A stretch of 64,000 bases of DNA from Coriobacteriia bacterium (lineage in GTDB: Bacteria > Actinomycetota > Coriobacteriia > Anaerosomatales > Anaerosomataceae): positions 1 to 64,000 of the forward strand of contig JAFGVD010000030.1 of the NCBI GenBank assembly GCA_016938135.1. The letters are read 5' to 3'. A program made the translations under genes and the position numbers. Every line of letters begins with the position of its first letter. Position 1 is the stretch's first letter. The notes below the pieces were generated by a model. That model was given only the letters and a program-made list of their open reading frames with translations. It had not been told where the DNA came from and made no database searches. Of the stretch, positions 17,191 to 25,867 are shown in pieces.

Positions 17191-17306
17191 CCTTCCTTCT
17201 ACCATCCGGACTATACCGTCGGCCCCGGAATCTCACCGGGTCGGCCCCTTGCGGGGTTCGCGGGCTGTCACCGCCGGTGGGGAATCTCACCCCGCCCTGA
17301 AGAAAG
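17191..17306 (-). promoter_or_regulatory. FMN riboswitch (RFN element)
   Basis: The conserved RFN pattern is complete on the minus strand: GGGCGGGGTGAGATTCCCC, CCGGCGGTGACAGCCCGCGA, CCGGTGAGATTCCGG and GGTATAGTCCGGATGG. The P1 stem is CTTTCTTC (17306-17299) paired with GAAGGAAG (17199-17192). The 3' arm of P1 contains the ribD ribosome binding site, so ligand-stabilised P1 hides it; I see no separate terminator hairpin. The element starts 11 bases after the rpe stop. TAGAAT (17320-17315), which includes the rpe stop codon, could be a -10 for a transcript starting at P1, though no -35 is clear. Confidence 0.95.
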
Positions 17307-17317
17307 CAATGCCTATT

Positions 17318-17992
17318 CTACACGACGCGGGTCTGCGCGCTACTCCGTATGGCGCCCACGGCGGCCGCGGGATCGTCTGCGCAGAACACCGCGCTTCCCG
17401 CGATCAACATGGTCGCACCGGCGGCCGTGACCAGTGGTGCGGTCACCGTATCGATACCACCGTCTACAGCGATCCGTGCAGCAGAACCGGTCTCATCGAT
17501 CATACGTGAAATGGCGCGGATCCTGTCAGTCGATTCCGGAATGAACGCTTGCCCGCCAAAGCCGGGGTTCACCGACATCACAAGGACGAGGTCCAGATCG
17601 CGGATGATCGCGCGCAAGGACTCCACGGGGGTGCCGGGGTTGAGAGAGACGCCCGCCCTGGCTCCAGCCTGGTGGATCGTCTGGATGACACGGTGCAGAT
17701 GATTGCAGGCCTCCACGTGTACGGTGACCATGTCGGCGCCCGCGTCAAGGTACCAGCCCACGCTCGCCTCGGCGTTCGATATCATCAGGTGCACATCCAA
17801 AGGCACTGCAGTGACGCGCTTGAGAGCCTTGATCACGGGCGGTCCGATGGTCAGGTTGGGCACGAAGTGACCGTCCATGACGTCCACATGTATGAAGTCC
17901 GCACCGGCGTCGGTGACAAGCCGGACGGCGTCGCCTAGCTGCATGAAGTCAGCCGAAAGGATCGATGGTGCGATGAGGACGTTTCTGGACAT
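17318..17992 (-). CDS. rpe: Ribulose-phosphate 3-epimerase
   Basis: A 224-residue TIM-barrel enzyme interconverting ribulose 5-phosphate and xylulose 5-phosphate in the pentose phosphate pathway. IAPSILSADFMQLGDAV, FIHVDVMDGHFVPNLTIGP, DVHLMISNAE and VLVMSVNPGFGGQAFIPE are the canonical motifs, with metal-binding His and Asp residues. The C-terminal VDGGIDTVTAP and LIAGSAVF bind phosphate. It follows gpsA by 14 bases and precedes the FMN riboswitch and ribD, so it supplies pentose phosphate chemistry just upstream of riboflavin synthesis; a functional link is plausible only. Confidence 0.96.
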   Translation of the reverse strand: MSRNVLIAPSILSADFMQLGDAVRLVTDAGADFIHVDVMDGHFVPNLTIGPPVIKALKRVTAVPLDVHLMISNAEASVGWYLDAGADMVTVHVEACNHLHRVIQTIHQAGARAGVSLNPGTPVESLRAIIRDLDLVLVMSVNPGFGGQAFIPESTDRIRAISRMIDETGSAARIAVDGGIDTVTAPLVTAAGATMLIAGSAVFCADDPAAAVGAIRSSAQTRVV

Positions 17993-18006
17993 GCGTCGCT
18001 CCCCTT

Positions 18007-19023
18007 TCAGTCTTGGATGAGGTCCATGCCGTGTAGCTCGTCTCGGGCGCTACGGCCCATCAGCAGGACGCGCGCGTCGTCAGGGCTGGCGCCCTCGTAG
18101 AGTGCGGCCTTCACCTGATGGGTGATGGGGAGCTCGATCCCTACGCTACACGCGAGTTCGTACACGCTCACCGCGCTGCGGGCACCTTCGGCGACCATAT
18201 GCGTCTTCTCGGCATAGCTGTCTACCGTGCCACCCTCGGCCACCCACTGACCCAGCGCACGGTTGCGGCTGTGTTGTGATGTGCAGGTGGCGATAAGGTC
18301 GCCCATCCCGGCCAGTCCCATATAGGTGAGAGGGTTTGCCCCGAGGTGGCGACCCAGACGGCTCATCTCGGCAAGTCCGCGAGTCATCAGGGTGGCTTTG
18401 GTGTTGTCACCGAAGCCGAGGCCATCAGACATCCCCGCCGCTACCGCGATGACGTTTTTCGACGCCCCGCCCAGTTCGACTCCGATGATATCGGTGTTGG
18501 TGTAGACGCGGAACGATGGTGCCATGAACAGCTCCTGGAACATCCGTGCGACGCTGTCTTCATAGGCGGCGATGACCGTGGCTGATGGTACGCCTTTGGA
18601 GACCTCCTCGGCGTGATTGGGACCGGAGAGCGCGGCCAGCCGCTCGCGACCGCCGATGACATCCTCGACCACCTGCGTCATGCGCATGAGGGTGCCGCCC
18701 TCGACGCCCTTGGCAAGGTTGATGACTGGAATGTCGCTTCCCAGGTGAGGCTTCATCGCCCCGGCGGTCTCTCGCACGCCATGGCTTGGTGTGACGATGA
18801 CGACAGCCTCGGCGCCGCGCAGGACTTCTTCCATGTCATGCGATGCGCGCACGGACTGAGGGAGAACGACCTCGGGGAGATAGACGGGGTTATGGTGCTC
18901 CTCGTTGATGCCAAGCGCTATCTCAGGTTCCCGTGCCCACATGGAGACGTGGATGCCCTTGCCCGAGAGAAGCCAACTGATGGCGGTGCCCCATGATCCA
19001 GCACCGATGACCGCGACTTGCAT
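18007..19023 (-). CDS. gpsA: Glycerol-3-phosphate dehydrogenase [NAD(P)+]
   Basis: A 338-residue enzyme that makes sn-glycerol 3-phosphate from dihydroxyacetone phosphate for phospholipid synthesis. The N-terminal Rossmann motif is VAVIGAGSWGTAIS; LAALSGPNHAEEV and the catalytic Lys region GVELGGASKNVIAVAAG follow, with the C-terminal helical domain at GLAGMGDLIATCTS. The start at MQVAVIG has a GGGGGA site upstream; plsY ends one base before it. Together with plsY and plsC in the same run it covers the first steps of phosphatidic acid formation. Confidence 0.96.
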   Translation of the reverse strand: MQVAVIGAGSWGTAISWLLSGKGIHVSMWAREPEIALGINEEHHNPVYLPEVVLPQSVRASHDMEEVLRGAEAVVIVTPSHGVRETAGAMKPHLGSDIPVINLAKGVEGGTLMRMTQVVEDVIGGRERLAALSGPNHAEEVSKGVPSATVIAAYEDSVARMFQELFMAPSFRVYTNTDIIGVELGGASKNVIAVAAGMSDGLGFGDNTKATLMTRGLAEMSRLGRHLGANPLTYMGLAGMGDLIATCTSQHSRNRALGQWVAEGGTVDSYAEKTHMVAEGARSAVSVYELACSVGIELPITHQVKAALYEGASPDDARVLLMGRSARDELHGMDLIQD

Positions 19024-19024
19024 G

Positions 19025-19699
19025 CTATTTCCCCCGCTCTCGGTTCTTGCGCCAGCCAGTCTCGTCAAGAAGCCGTCTTCTGAAGGTTATCTTCGTCTCT
19101 TCTTTACGCATGATACGTCCGATGTTGGCTCGATGCCTCCATACCACCAAGATCGCCGTGGCCACCGCGAAGGCGAGCAGTGTGTATCTACCCGGATAGA
19201 GCAGCGCTGTGGTGACCGGAAACAGGCACGCGATGGCCATCGAACCCAATGACACCATGCGGCTGAGCGCTGTGACCGCCAGAAACGCCAGGACCATGAA
19301 CGGTATGACCCGTGGCGCCAGCACGATGATCGCACCGGCTGCCGTGGCTACGCCTTTGCCGCCTCGAAAACCGATGAAGGGCGAGAACGAATGCCCCGCG
19401 ATAGCGCCAAGAGCGCCTATGACGCGGAACCAGTCCTGACCCTCCGGCCCGAACGCCAGAGGGACGAACAACGCGGCCAGATAGACCGCCGCAGACCCTT
19501 TTGCCATATCGAGCGCAAGAACGGTGAACCCCGGAGCAGGACCGAACACGCGCAACACATTGGTCGCGCCTGTGTTACCGGAGCCGTGCTCGCGGATGTC
19601 GACACCCCAAAAGAGCTTGCCCACTATCAGTGCGAACGGGATCGAACCGATCAGGTATGCGGTGAGTGCAGCTGAGGGTATGCGCCAGAGCAGCTCCAC
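19025..19699 (-). CDS. plsY: Glycerol-3-phosphate acyltransferase PlsY
   Basis: A 224-residue multi-pass membrane enzyme that transfers an acyl group from acyl phosphate to glycerol 3-phosphate. GSGNTGATNVLR and GHSFSPFIGFRGGKGVATAAG are its signature loops, and AYLIGSIPFALIVGKLFWGVDIR is the typical N-terminus. Five to six hydrophobic segments are visible. The basic C-terminal tail after about residue 195 is somewhat longer than usual. It lies one base after der and one base before gpsA. Confidence 0.95.
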   Translation of the reverse strand: MELLWRIPSAALTAYLIGSIPFALIVGKLFWGVDIREHGSGNTGATNVLRVFGPAPGFTVLALDMAKGSAAVYLAALFVPLAFGPEGQDWFRVIGALGAIAGHSFSPFIGFRGGKGVATAAGAIIVLAPRVIPFMVLAFLAVTALSRMVSLGSMAIACLFPVTTALLYPGRYTLLAFAVATAILVVWRHRANIGRIMRKEETKITFRRRLLDETGWRKNRERGK

Positions 19700-19700
19700 A

Positions 19701-21008
19701 TCAGCCCTTACTCTTGAACTTCAAGATGACAGGCGTCCCCTCTAGATCGAAGCTCTCGCGCAGCCTGTTCTCCACATACCGTCTGTAATTGTCGTCGACC
19801 AACCGGGGATGATTGGCGAAGAACGTGAAGCCCGGTGGCTTCTGTCTGGTCTGTGTGGCGTACTGTAGACGGAGATGGACGCCATGCTTGGAGATGGTAT
19901 GCCCTGTCGCCCGCAGCTCAGTGAGCAGCTTATTGAGCGCCGGCGTGGATATGCTGCACGTGTATGAGTCGTAGACGCGTTCCATGATGCCGAAGAGTTT
20001 ATGCACGCCGGAACCGGTCAGCGCGCTGATACGGATGAGCGGTGCGTAGCCTACAAACCCGAGCTTCTCGCCCACCTGCTCCACGATCAGCGCCTTCGCC
20101 TCAGGTCCTTCGACCAGGTCCCACTTGTTCAGCACGACCACCAGAGCGCATCCACGCTCAGCAGCGAATCGAGCCACACGTTGGTCCTGGTCCGTGACAC
20201 CCAACGGCGAGTCGATCACCAGCAGGGCGATATCGGCACGGTCGATCGCACGCATAGCGCGAACAAAGCTGTAGTACTCGACGGACTCGTCTATCTGAGA
20301 CTTCCGCCTGAGACCGGCGGTGTCCACGAGGCGATAGTTTGTCTCCCCTACCTGGAGCATCGTGTCCAGCGCGTCGCGGGTGGTGCCCGCCACATCGGAC
20401 ACGATGGAGCGCTCCTGCCCAAGGATGCGGTTGAACAACGACGACTTGCCAGCGTTCGGGCGGCCTATGATGGCCACGTCGATGGCGTCCACGCTCTCTT
20501 CCCGTTCAGACTCCGGCAGAGCATCGACCAACGCATCCAGCAGATCGCCGGTGCCGTGACCGTGCAACGCCGAGACGGCCCAGGGCGTGCCTATGCCGAG
20601 GGCCCAGAAGTCGTGGATCTCACTGTCCCTGCCGGGAGTGTCCATCTTGTTGACCGTGAGGAATACAGGCTTGCTGACACGCTTGAGCAGCCGTGCGACC
20701 TCTTCATCTCCCGGCGTGATGCCGGTTTGGCCGTCTACCAGCAGTATGATGACGTCGGCTTCTTCGGCAGCCATCACCGCCTGTTTACGGATGGAGTCTC
20801 CAAAGGCGTCCTCCGAGGAGAACTCGATGCCTCCGGTGTCGATGAGCATGAACTCCACGCCGTTCCAGTCGGCCTTGTGGTAGCTCCTGTCACGCGTGAC
20901 TCCGCTGGCCGCATGGACGATGGCGTCCTGGGTCTGCATCAGTCTGTTCACAAAGGTCGATTTGCCGACGTTCGGACGGCCAACGACCGCAATCACGGGA
21001 AGTGTCAC
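19701..21008 (-). CDS. der: Ribosome assembly GTPase Der (EngA)
   Basis: A 435-residue tandem GTPase. The first G domain has GRPNVGKSTFVNRL and VNKMD; the second has GRPNAGKSSLFNRIL, DTAGLRRK and LNKWDLVEG. The C-terminal KH-like domain ends the protein (KPPGFTFFANHPRLVDDNYRRYVENRLR). Der helps mature the 50S subunit. It is 28 bases downstream of the DUF512 radical SAM gene, a neighbour pair that recurs in many bacteria. Confidence 0.97.
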   Translation of the reverse strand: MTLPVIAVVGRPNVGKSTFVNRLMQTQDAIVHAASGVTRDRSYHKADWNGVEFMLIDTGGIEFSSEDAFGDSIRKQAVMAAEEADVIILLVDGQTGITPGDEEVARLLKRVSKPVFLTVNKMDTPGRDSEIHDFWALGIGTPWAVSALHGHGTGDLLDALVDALPESEREESVDAIDVAIIGRPNAGKSSLFNRILGQERSIVSDVAGTTRDALDTMLQVGETNYRLVDTAGLRRKSQIDESVEYYSFVRAMRAIDRADIALLVIDSPLGVTDQDQRVARFAAERGCALVVVLNKWDLVEGPEAKALIVEQVGEKLGFVGYAPLIRISALTGSGVHKLFGIMERVYDSYTCSISTPALNKLLTELRATGHTISKHGVHLRLQYATQTRQKPPGFTFFANHPRLVDDNYRRYVENRLRESFDLEGTPVILKFKSKG

Positions 21009-21036
21009 CGTCTCACAGCCTCTCTAAAGGTATCAA

Positions 21037-22350
21037 TCATCGTCCGCAGACGGCCTGCACGAGCGCGCTGGCATCGGAACCCATGATGCGCACGTCCTTG
21101 CCGGTGATCGCCGACAGAGCATCTGCCGGGGTGTCATCAAGCATCAGTCCGTCGGAGTTTACTACAACGTCGGGAACCAGGAACGGTCCATCGCCCGCAT
21201 ACTGCTGTATCGCCTCGCAGATGTCGGTTCCGCCGAGAAGCCCCGTGACCGTCACGCCGCCACCGAGCAGACCGTTGCTGACGGGCAGAACAGCCACCCA
21301 CTCATTCATGCCCACATCACGGAGCGCCTGCTCAAGAAGCGGTGCGAACAGCGTCCCGGTCACGGCGGTCACGCTCGTTAGGGGTTCACACGCCGATGCA
21401 GCCTCGCCCAGTTCGTCGATGAAGGCACGCACCATGCCGATCCCGTTCTCGTAGTGCGGAAAGTCGCCGTAGGCGTCGGCTTCGGGTACCTGTGTTCGGG
21501 CGTTGAGATAGAACTCGTCGGCAAGTTGCAGCCAGGTACCGCGACGCTGAGTCACCGCCGCGCGAAGGGCGTGCACGTGGTCGATGACCGCTCCCGCAGC
21601 GTCCGGATCCTCAAACGACTGCGTGAAACGCGTCTGGTGACCCGTATAGCCCAGAGGCACGACACCTACCGAGAGGACACCCTGGCGCTTTGCCAGCCAT
21701 GCGATCGTCTCGGCGAGGATAGCGCCGTCATTGACGCCCGGAACGAGCACTATCTGCGCGTGGACCTCGATACCTGCGTCCAGCAGCTCATCGAGACGCT
21801 CCAGCGCAAGGTCTTCCACAGTGGGACAGACCAGGCGCGCACGAACGGAGGGATCGACGGCGTGCAAAGAGACGTAGAGCGGAGAGAGCCTCTGCTCCAC
21901 GATCCTGGTGACATCATCGTCCGTGAGGTTCGTGAGAGTGACGAAAGTACCGCTCAGAAACGAGAGCCGGAAATCATCGTCGCGCACATAGAGCGAGGAG
22001 CGCAGACCCGGTGGAAGCTGGCCTACAAAGCAGAAGACGCATGCGTTGTCGCACTCCCGCACGCCATCGAAGAGGATGTCAGCAAACAAGACCCCGAGTG
22101 GGCGACCGGCGTGACGCTCCACTTCCAGCTGTCGCTTGGCCCCGTCTCGCTCCAGGGTGACCACGAAGTCCGGCTCTTCAGTGAGCCACTGCCAGTCCAA
22201 GATGTCGCGAACGGGCTCACCATCCACGGCGAGAACTCGGTCTCCGGCGAGCATTCCTGCATGTGCGGCGTCGGAGTCGCTGGCGACCCGGGTCACCACC
22301 GCGCCGAGGTCCGGAGCTGCATGCGCGGTGCCGTACACCTCACGCGCCAT
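21037..22350 (-). CDS. PDZ/radical SAM protein of the DUF512 family
   Basis: A 437-residue protein. An N-terminal PDZ-like domain (about 10-75, AHAGMLAGDRVLAVDGEPV) is followed by a radical SAM core with C100-x3-C104-x2-C107 in CDNACVFCFVG. The DUF512 domain is at the C-terminus (from about 250). The family is widespread in anaerobes and cyanobacteria, commonly beside der. Its reaction is unknown. The first codons overlap the ispH stop by 11 bases, so it is probably translated with ispH and der. Confidence 0.9.
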   Translation of the reverse strand: MAREVYGTAHAAPDLGAVVTRVASDSDAAHAGMLAGDRVLAVDGEPVRDILDWQWLTEEPDFVVTLERDGAKRQLEVERHAGRPLGVLFADILFDGVRECDNACVFCFVGQLPPGLRSSLYVRDDDFRLSFLSGTFVTLTNLTDDDVTRIVEQRLSPLYVSLHAVDPSVRARLVCPTVEDLALERLDELLDAGIEVHAQIVLVPGVNDGAILAETIAWLAKRQGVLSVGVVPLGYTGHQTRFTQSFEDPDAAGAVIDHVHALRAAVTQRRGTWLQLADEFYLNARTQVPEADAYGDFPHYENGIGMVRAFIDELGEAASACEPLTSVTAVTGTLFAPLLEQALRDVGMNEWVAVLPVSNGLLGGGVTVTGLLGGTDICEAIQQYAGDGPFLVPDVVVNSDGLMLDDTPADALSAITGKDVRIMGSDASALVQAVCGR

Positions 22351-23185
22351 GAGAGCTCATGGCCTCGATAGCAGCGATGACGCCGCGGATCTGGACGTCG
22401 GGCGTTGATGCTCCTGCAGTGACCCCGACCACGTCGGTGTCGTTGAACCAGTCGGCGGAAAGCTCTTCTGATGTCTCAACGTGATGGACGCGCTCGTTCA
22501 CTTCCCGGCAGATCTCGGCTAGACGGGTGGTGTTGCCGGAGTTGTGACCTCCAACGACCACCATCACATCGACGGTACGCGCGAGTTCGTCTGCAGCGCG
22601 CTGACGCTTGGCCGTGGCACTGCATATCGTGTTGCACACGCGGAGTTCGGTGACACGCGGAAGCAGAGCCGTGACAACCTCTTCAAGCCTGGCGGCAGAC
22701 TGCGTGGTCTGCACGACCACGCCCACACGACGCGACGGGAGCCTCTCGGGAAGTTCATCGGCGCGCTGCACGATCACCGCGTTGCCGCCCGCGTGCGCCT
22801 GGATGCCTTCGACCTCGGGATGGTCGGCCTCTCCTACGATGACGACGCTGTAGCCCGTCTCCGTGAGCTCCGCCGCGCACGTATGCGCGGCGCCAACGAA
22901 CGGACATGTGGCGTCTACCACCTCGAGGCCCTTGTCTGCAGCCGCCCGGATGATGGAAGGATCGACCCCATGGGAGCGAATAACAACCGTCCCGCTCTCG
23001 ATCTCGTCCAGTCCGGAAGCGACGTCCACGCCCCGGCCCTTGAGTTCGGCCACGGCTTGCGGGTTATGGATGAGCGGACCCAGAGTGTGCACGTTGTCAC
23101 TGGTCGCCGCAGCCTCACCGGCGAGACGCAGCGCACGTTCGACGCCGTAACAGACACCGGCATGTTCCGCGATAACAACCTTCAT
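22340..23185 (-). CDS. ispH: 4-hydroxy-3-methylbut-2-enyl diphosphate reductase
   Basis: A 281-residue iron-sulfur enzyme, last step of the MEP isoprenoid pathway. The three cluster cysteines are visible in AGVCYGVERA (Cys12), DATCPFVGAAH and NTICSATAKRQ. The conserved HxxxP and active-site segments (LGPLIHNPQAV, IRSHGVDPS, VVGGHNSGNT, VGVTAGASTP) are present. Length is normal for the short IspH form without S1 domains. The start codon shares a base with the plsC stop. Confidence 0.96.
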   Translation of the reverse strand: MKVVIAEHAGVCYGVERALRLAGEAAATSDNVHTLGPLIHNPQAVAELKGRGVDVASGLDEIESGTVVIRSHGVDPSIIRAAADKGLEVVDATCPFVGAAHTCAAELTETGYSVVIVGEADHPEVEGIQAHAGGNAVIVQRADELPERLPSRRVGVVVQTTQSAARLEEVVTALLPRVTELRVCNTICSATAKRQRAADELARTVDVMVVVGGHNSGNTTRLAEICREVNERVHHVETSEELSADWFNDTDVVGVTAGASTPDVQIRGVIAAIEAMSSHGA

Positions 23186-23814
23186 CAGTGCAGCTCCCTT
23201 GCGCGTTCGATCTGGGCAGATATCCCGGACATGACCGCCTGCGTCATGTCTGCAACGCGTTGTTTTCGACCGCCCTCGGTGAAGGACCGGGGATAGATCG
23301 GTTCGCCGTACACGACGGTCACACGGCGCAGCCGTGGAAAACGCTTGCCCTTAGGCATGACATCCTGCGTGCCGAGAAACGCGGCCGGGACCACCGGAAC
23401 GTCAGCACGCATCGCGATGAACGCCGCCCCACCGTGTGCCTCTCCAAGGGCTTCGGGATCCTCGCCGCGCGTGCCCTCCGGGAATATGCCCACCAGATCG
23501 CCGTCTTTCAAGTACTTCGTGGCGGTCTCTATGGCAGCGCGATCCGCGCCGCCGCGGTTGACCGGGAAGGCCCACAGCCTCGGAAGCAGCCATCCCAGAA
23601 AGGTGCTGTCCCATAGTTCTCGCTTCGCCATGAAGTGGATAGGTCGAGGAGCGCCGCACCACAGGAGGATCGGATCCATATGAGAGATGTGGTTGCCTGC
23701 GATGATCGCACCATCGGCCGGGACGTTATGCTCGTCGTGGATGCGCACTTTGAACGCCAGCAAGAAGAGCTGGCCCAAAGTGGGTCGCAAGATCTTGCCG
23801 AGCGTCTGGTTCAT
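23185..23814 (-). CDS. plsC: 1-acyl-sn-glycerol-3-phosphate acyltransferase
   Basis: A 209-residue acyltransferase making phosphatidic acid from lysophosphatidic acid. The catalytic NHxxxxD box is AGNHISHMDPILLW, and FPEGTRGEDPEAL is the phosphate-binding EGTR block. PVVPAAFLGT is also conserved. An N-terminal amphipathic stretch (LGQLFLLAFKVRIH) probably binds the membrane. The start overlaps the cmk stop by four bases. With plsY and gpsA it gives the complete path from dihydroxyacetone phosphate to phosphatidic acid. Confidence 0.94.
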   Translation of the reverse strand: MNQTLGKILRPTLGQLFLLAFKVRIHDEHNVPADGAIIAGNHISHMDPILLWCGAPRPIHFMAKRELWDSTFLGWLLPRLWAFPVNRGGADRAAIETATKYLKDGDLVGIFPEGTRGEDPEALGEAHGGAAFIAMRADVPVVPAAFLGTQDVMPKGKRFPRLRRVTVVYGEPIYPRSFTEGGRKQRVADMTQAVMSGISAQIERARELH

Positions 23815-24479
23815 CGGACTCCCCTGACCAGCTCGACGACTCGCTGTGCGACCTCCTCGATGCTCATCCCGGTCGTGTCGAGCTTGATAGCATCGTCGGC
23901 TACGGCAAGGGGGCTCGCCTCACGCTGGGAGTCCACCGCATCGCGTCGATCCAGACCCTCCCGGACCGTGGAACTCTCCACGGCATGCCCGGCATCCGAG
24001 AGCTCATAATGCCTGCGACGAGCACGCTCTTCTGCGGAGGCCGTGAGATAGAGTTTCATCTCCGCGTCGGGGAACACCACGGTGCCGATATCACGGCCTT
24101 CAACGACCGCGTTGTCTCCGCCCGCAAGGCGTCGCTGCTGCGCGACCATGGCGGTGCGCACCTCCGGGACGCGCGCGACAAGGCTGACCGCAGCGTCCAC
24201 CTCCGGCGTGCGTATAGCCACCGTGACGTCGAGTCCGGACACCCAGACCGCGCTTTGCACCGGGTCTCCCGCTTCGTAGCTGAAAGTCACCGGCTCGTTG
24301 GCTGCCAGTTCGGCAAGCGCGTCCGCGTCATGCAAGTCGACCTCACGCCGGATAGCGAGTGCCGCGATGGCGCGATACATCGCGCCGGTATCCAGGTAGT
24401 GGTATCCGAGTCTCCGGGCGACGGTCTTGGCGACCGTTGACTTGCCGGAGGCAGCGGGACCATCTATTGCCACGATCAT
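23811..24479 (-). CDS. cmk: Cytidylate kinase
   Basis: A 222-residue P-loop kinase phosphorylating CMP and dCMP. The Walker A motif is IDGPAASGKSTVAK (residues 5-18), followed by YHYLDTGAMYRAIA and the CMP-binding insert; VVEGRDIGTVVFPDAE is the other hallmark. The start at 24479 is set by the conserved MIVAIDGPAASGK; upstream in-frame sequence is not homologous. It sits in the common aroA-cmk-plsC-ispH/der order, so the run is ancestral rather than unusual. Confidence 0.95.
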   Translation of the reverse strand: MIVAIDGPAASGKSTVAKTVARRLGYHYLDTGAMYRAIAALAIRREVDLHDADALAELAANEPVTFSYEAGDPVQSAVWVSGLDVTVAIRTPEVDAAVSLVARVPEVRTAMVAQQRRLAGGDNAVVEGRDIGTVVFPDAEMKLYLTASAEERARRRHYELSDAGHAVESSTVREGLDRRDAVDSQREASPLAVADDAIKLDTTGMSIEEVAQRVVELVRGVR

Positions 24480-24550
24480 GTGCTGCTCTCTTCTATCAGG
24501 CGTTAACGCAAAGGATTCTAGCACGGTCGTCTGTCGCGAGTGCCCGGTTC

Positions 24551-25867
24551 TTACTCGGATGCCGAGAGTAGCAGAGCTTGAAGATCGCCCAGAAAGCCGG
24601 GATAGGACACGTCGACCGACTCGAAGCGATCGATAGACACCGGGCCCTTGGCGACAAGAGCAGCTACCGTGTAGGCCATCGCAAGTCTGTGATCGCCCAG
24701 CGAATCCAGCTCCGCAGAGCCCAGCGCGCACGGACCATCCACCTCAAGCCAGTCTTCGCCGGTCCGAACCGTGCAGCCCAGGGCGGTCAGCGCACCTGCA
24801 ACAGCGGTCAGCCTGTCGGACTCCTTGACGCGTAGTTCGGCGATATCCTCGAAGCGCGTCGTTCCCTCGGCTGCGCTGGCAATGACTGCAAGCACCGGGA
24901 TCTCATCGATAAGAGACGGGATTTCCTCGGCGGATACGGTGGTGGAGTGAAGCGGAAGGCTTCCGCGGACATGCAGGGTGCCCACCCGCTCGCCGCCGCT
25001 CTCTTCGCCAAGGTCCACGCCCACGTGAGCGCCCATGCGCGCCAGGACCTTCAGAAAACCGGTCCTGGTGGGGTTCACGGCGACATCAGGCAACGCGATG
25101 TCGCTATGCGGGACCAGGACACCCGCAGCCACAAGGAAGGCTGCCGAGGAAGGGTCAGCCGGGACGGCCACGTCTGTGGCGGTGAGATACGCTGGGCCGT
25201 CGACCCAGGCGCTGTTGGCCGCCGCACCCGTCCCTACCGGGATGCCGAAGGCGGGAAGCATCCGTTCAGTGTGATCGCGGCTGGCGCCCGGCTCGATGAC
25301 CAGCGTGCGGCCTTCGGTCCGGATCCCAGCAAGGAGTAGAGCTGTCTTGACCTGCGCGCTTGCGATGTTCAGGTGATGCTCGGTGCTCTTGAGCAGTCCG
25401 CCGCGGACGCTGATGGGCAGCAGCCCGCCGCGGGTCTCGAACTCGGCACCCATCTTCTCAAGCGGCTCGGTGACGCGCCCCATGGGACGGCGGGACAGCG
25501 ACTCGTCTCCCTGCAAGACCACATGGCGGTCCCAGCCAGCCAACACCCCCAAGAGCAATCTGGCGGTGGTACCGCTGTTCCCGCAATCGATCGCCTCAAG
25601 CGGCTCCCGGGGACCGTCGCCACCCCAGCCTGTGACCTCCAGCTCAAGACCGGTCTCGCTGTGTCCGGTCTGTGTCACCTGTGCCCCAAGGGCGGTGACA
25701 GCATCGATCGTGCTACGCACATCGGCGCTGTCCAAGACGCCCTGGAGGTGCGAGGTACCCTGCGCCATCGCCGAGAAGAGCACCGCTCGGTGCGATACGG
25801 ACTTGTCACCGGGGACGCGGACCTCGCCTGTGAGCGGAGCTGTGGCGGGCTTGGCGTGGTATTTCAT
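24551..25867 (-). CDS. aroA: 3-phosphoshikimate 1-carboxyvinyltransferase (EPSP synthase)
   Basis: A 438-residue enzyme of the shikimate pathway joining phosphoenolpyruvate to shikimate 3-phosphate. VPGDKSVSHRAVLFSAMAQG is the N-terminal substrate loop; CGNSGTTARLLLGVLAG and LRVKESDRLTAVAGAL are the other signatures. The start MKYHAKPATAPLTGEV overlaps the tyrA stop by four bases (ATGA). Downstream cmk starts 71 bases later, a rare gap in this cluster with no visible terminator. Confidence 0.96.
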   Translation of the reverse strand: MKYHAKPATAPLTGEVRVPGDKSVSHRAVLFSAMAQGTSHLQGVLDSADVRSTIDAVTALGAQVTQTGHSETGLELEVTGWGGDGPREPLEAIDCGNSGTTARLLLGVLAGWDRHVVLQGDESLSRRPMGRVTEPLEKMGAEFETRGGLLPISVRGGLLKSTEHHLNIASAQVKTALLLAGIRTEGRTLVIEPGASRDHTERMLPAFGIPVGTGAAANSAWVDGPAYLTATDVAVPADPSSAAFLVAAGVLVPHSDIALPDVAVNPTRTGFLKVLARMGAHVGVDLGEESGGERVGTLHVRGSLPLHSTTVSAEEIPSLIDEIPVLAVIASAAEGTTRFEDIAELRVKESDRLTAVAGALTALGCTVRTGEDWLEVDGPCALGSAELDSLGDHRLAMAYTVAALVAKGPVSIDRFESVDVSYPGFLGDLQALLLSASE

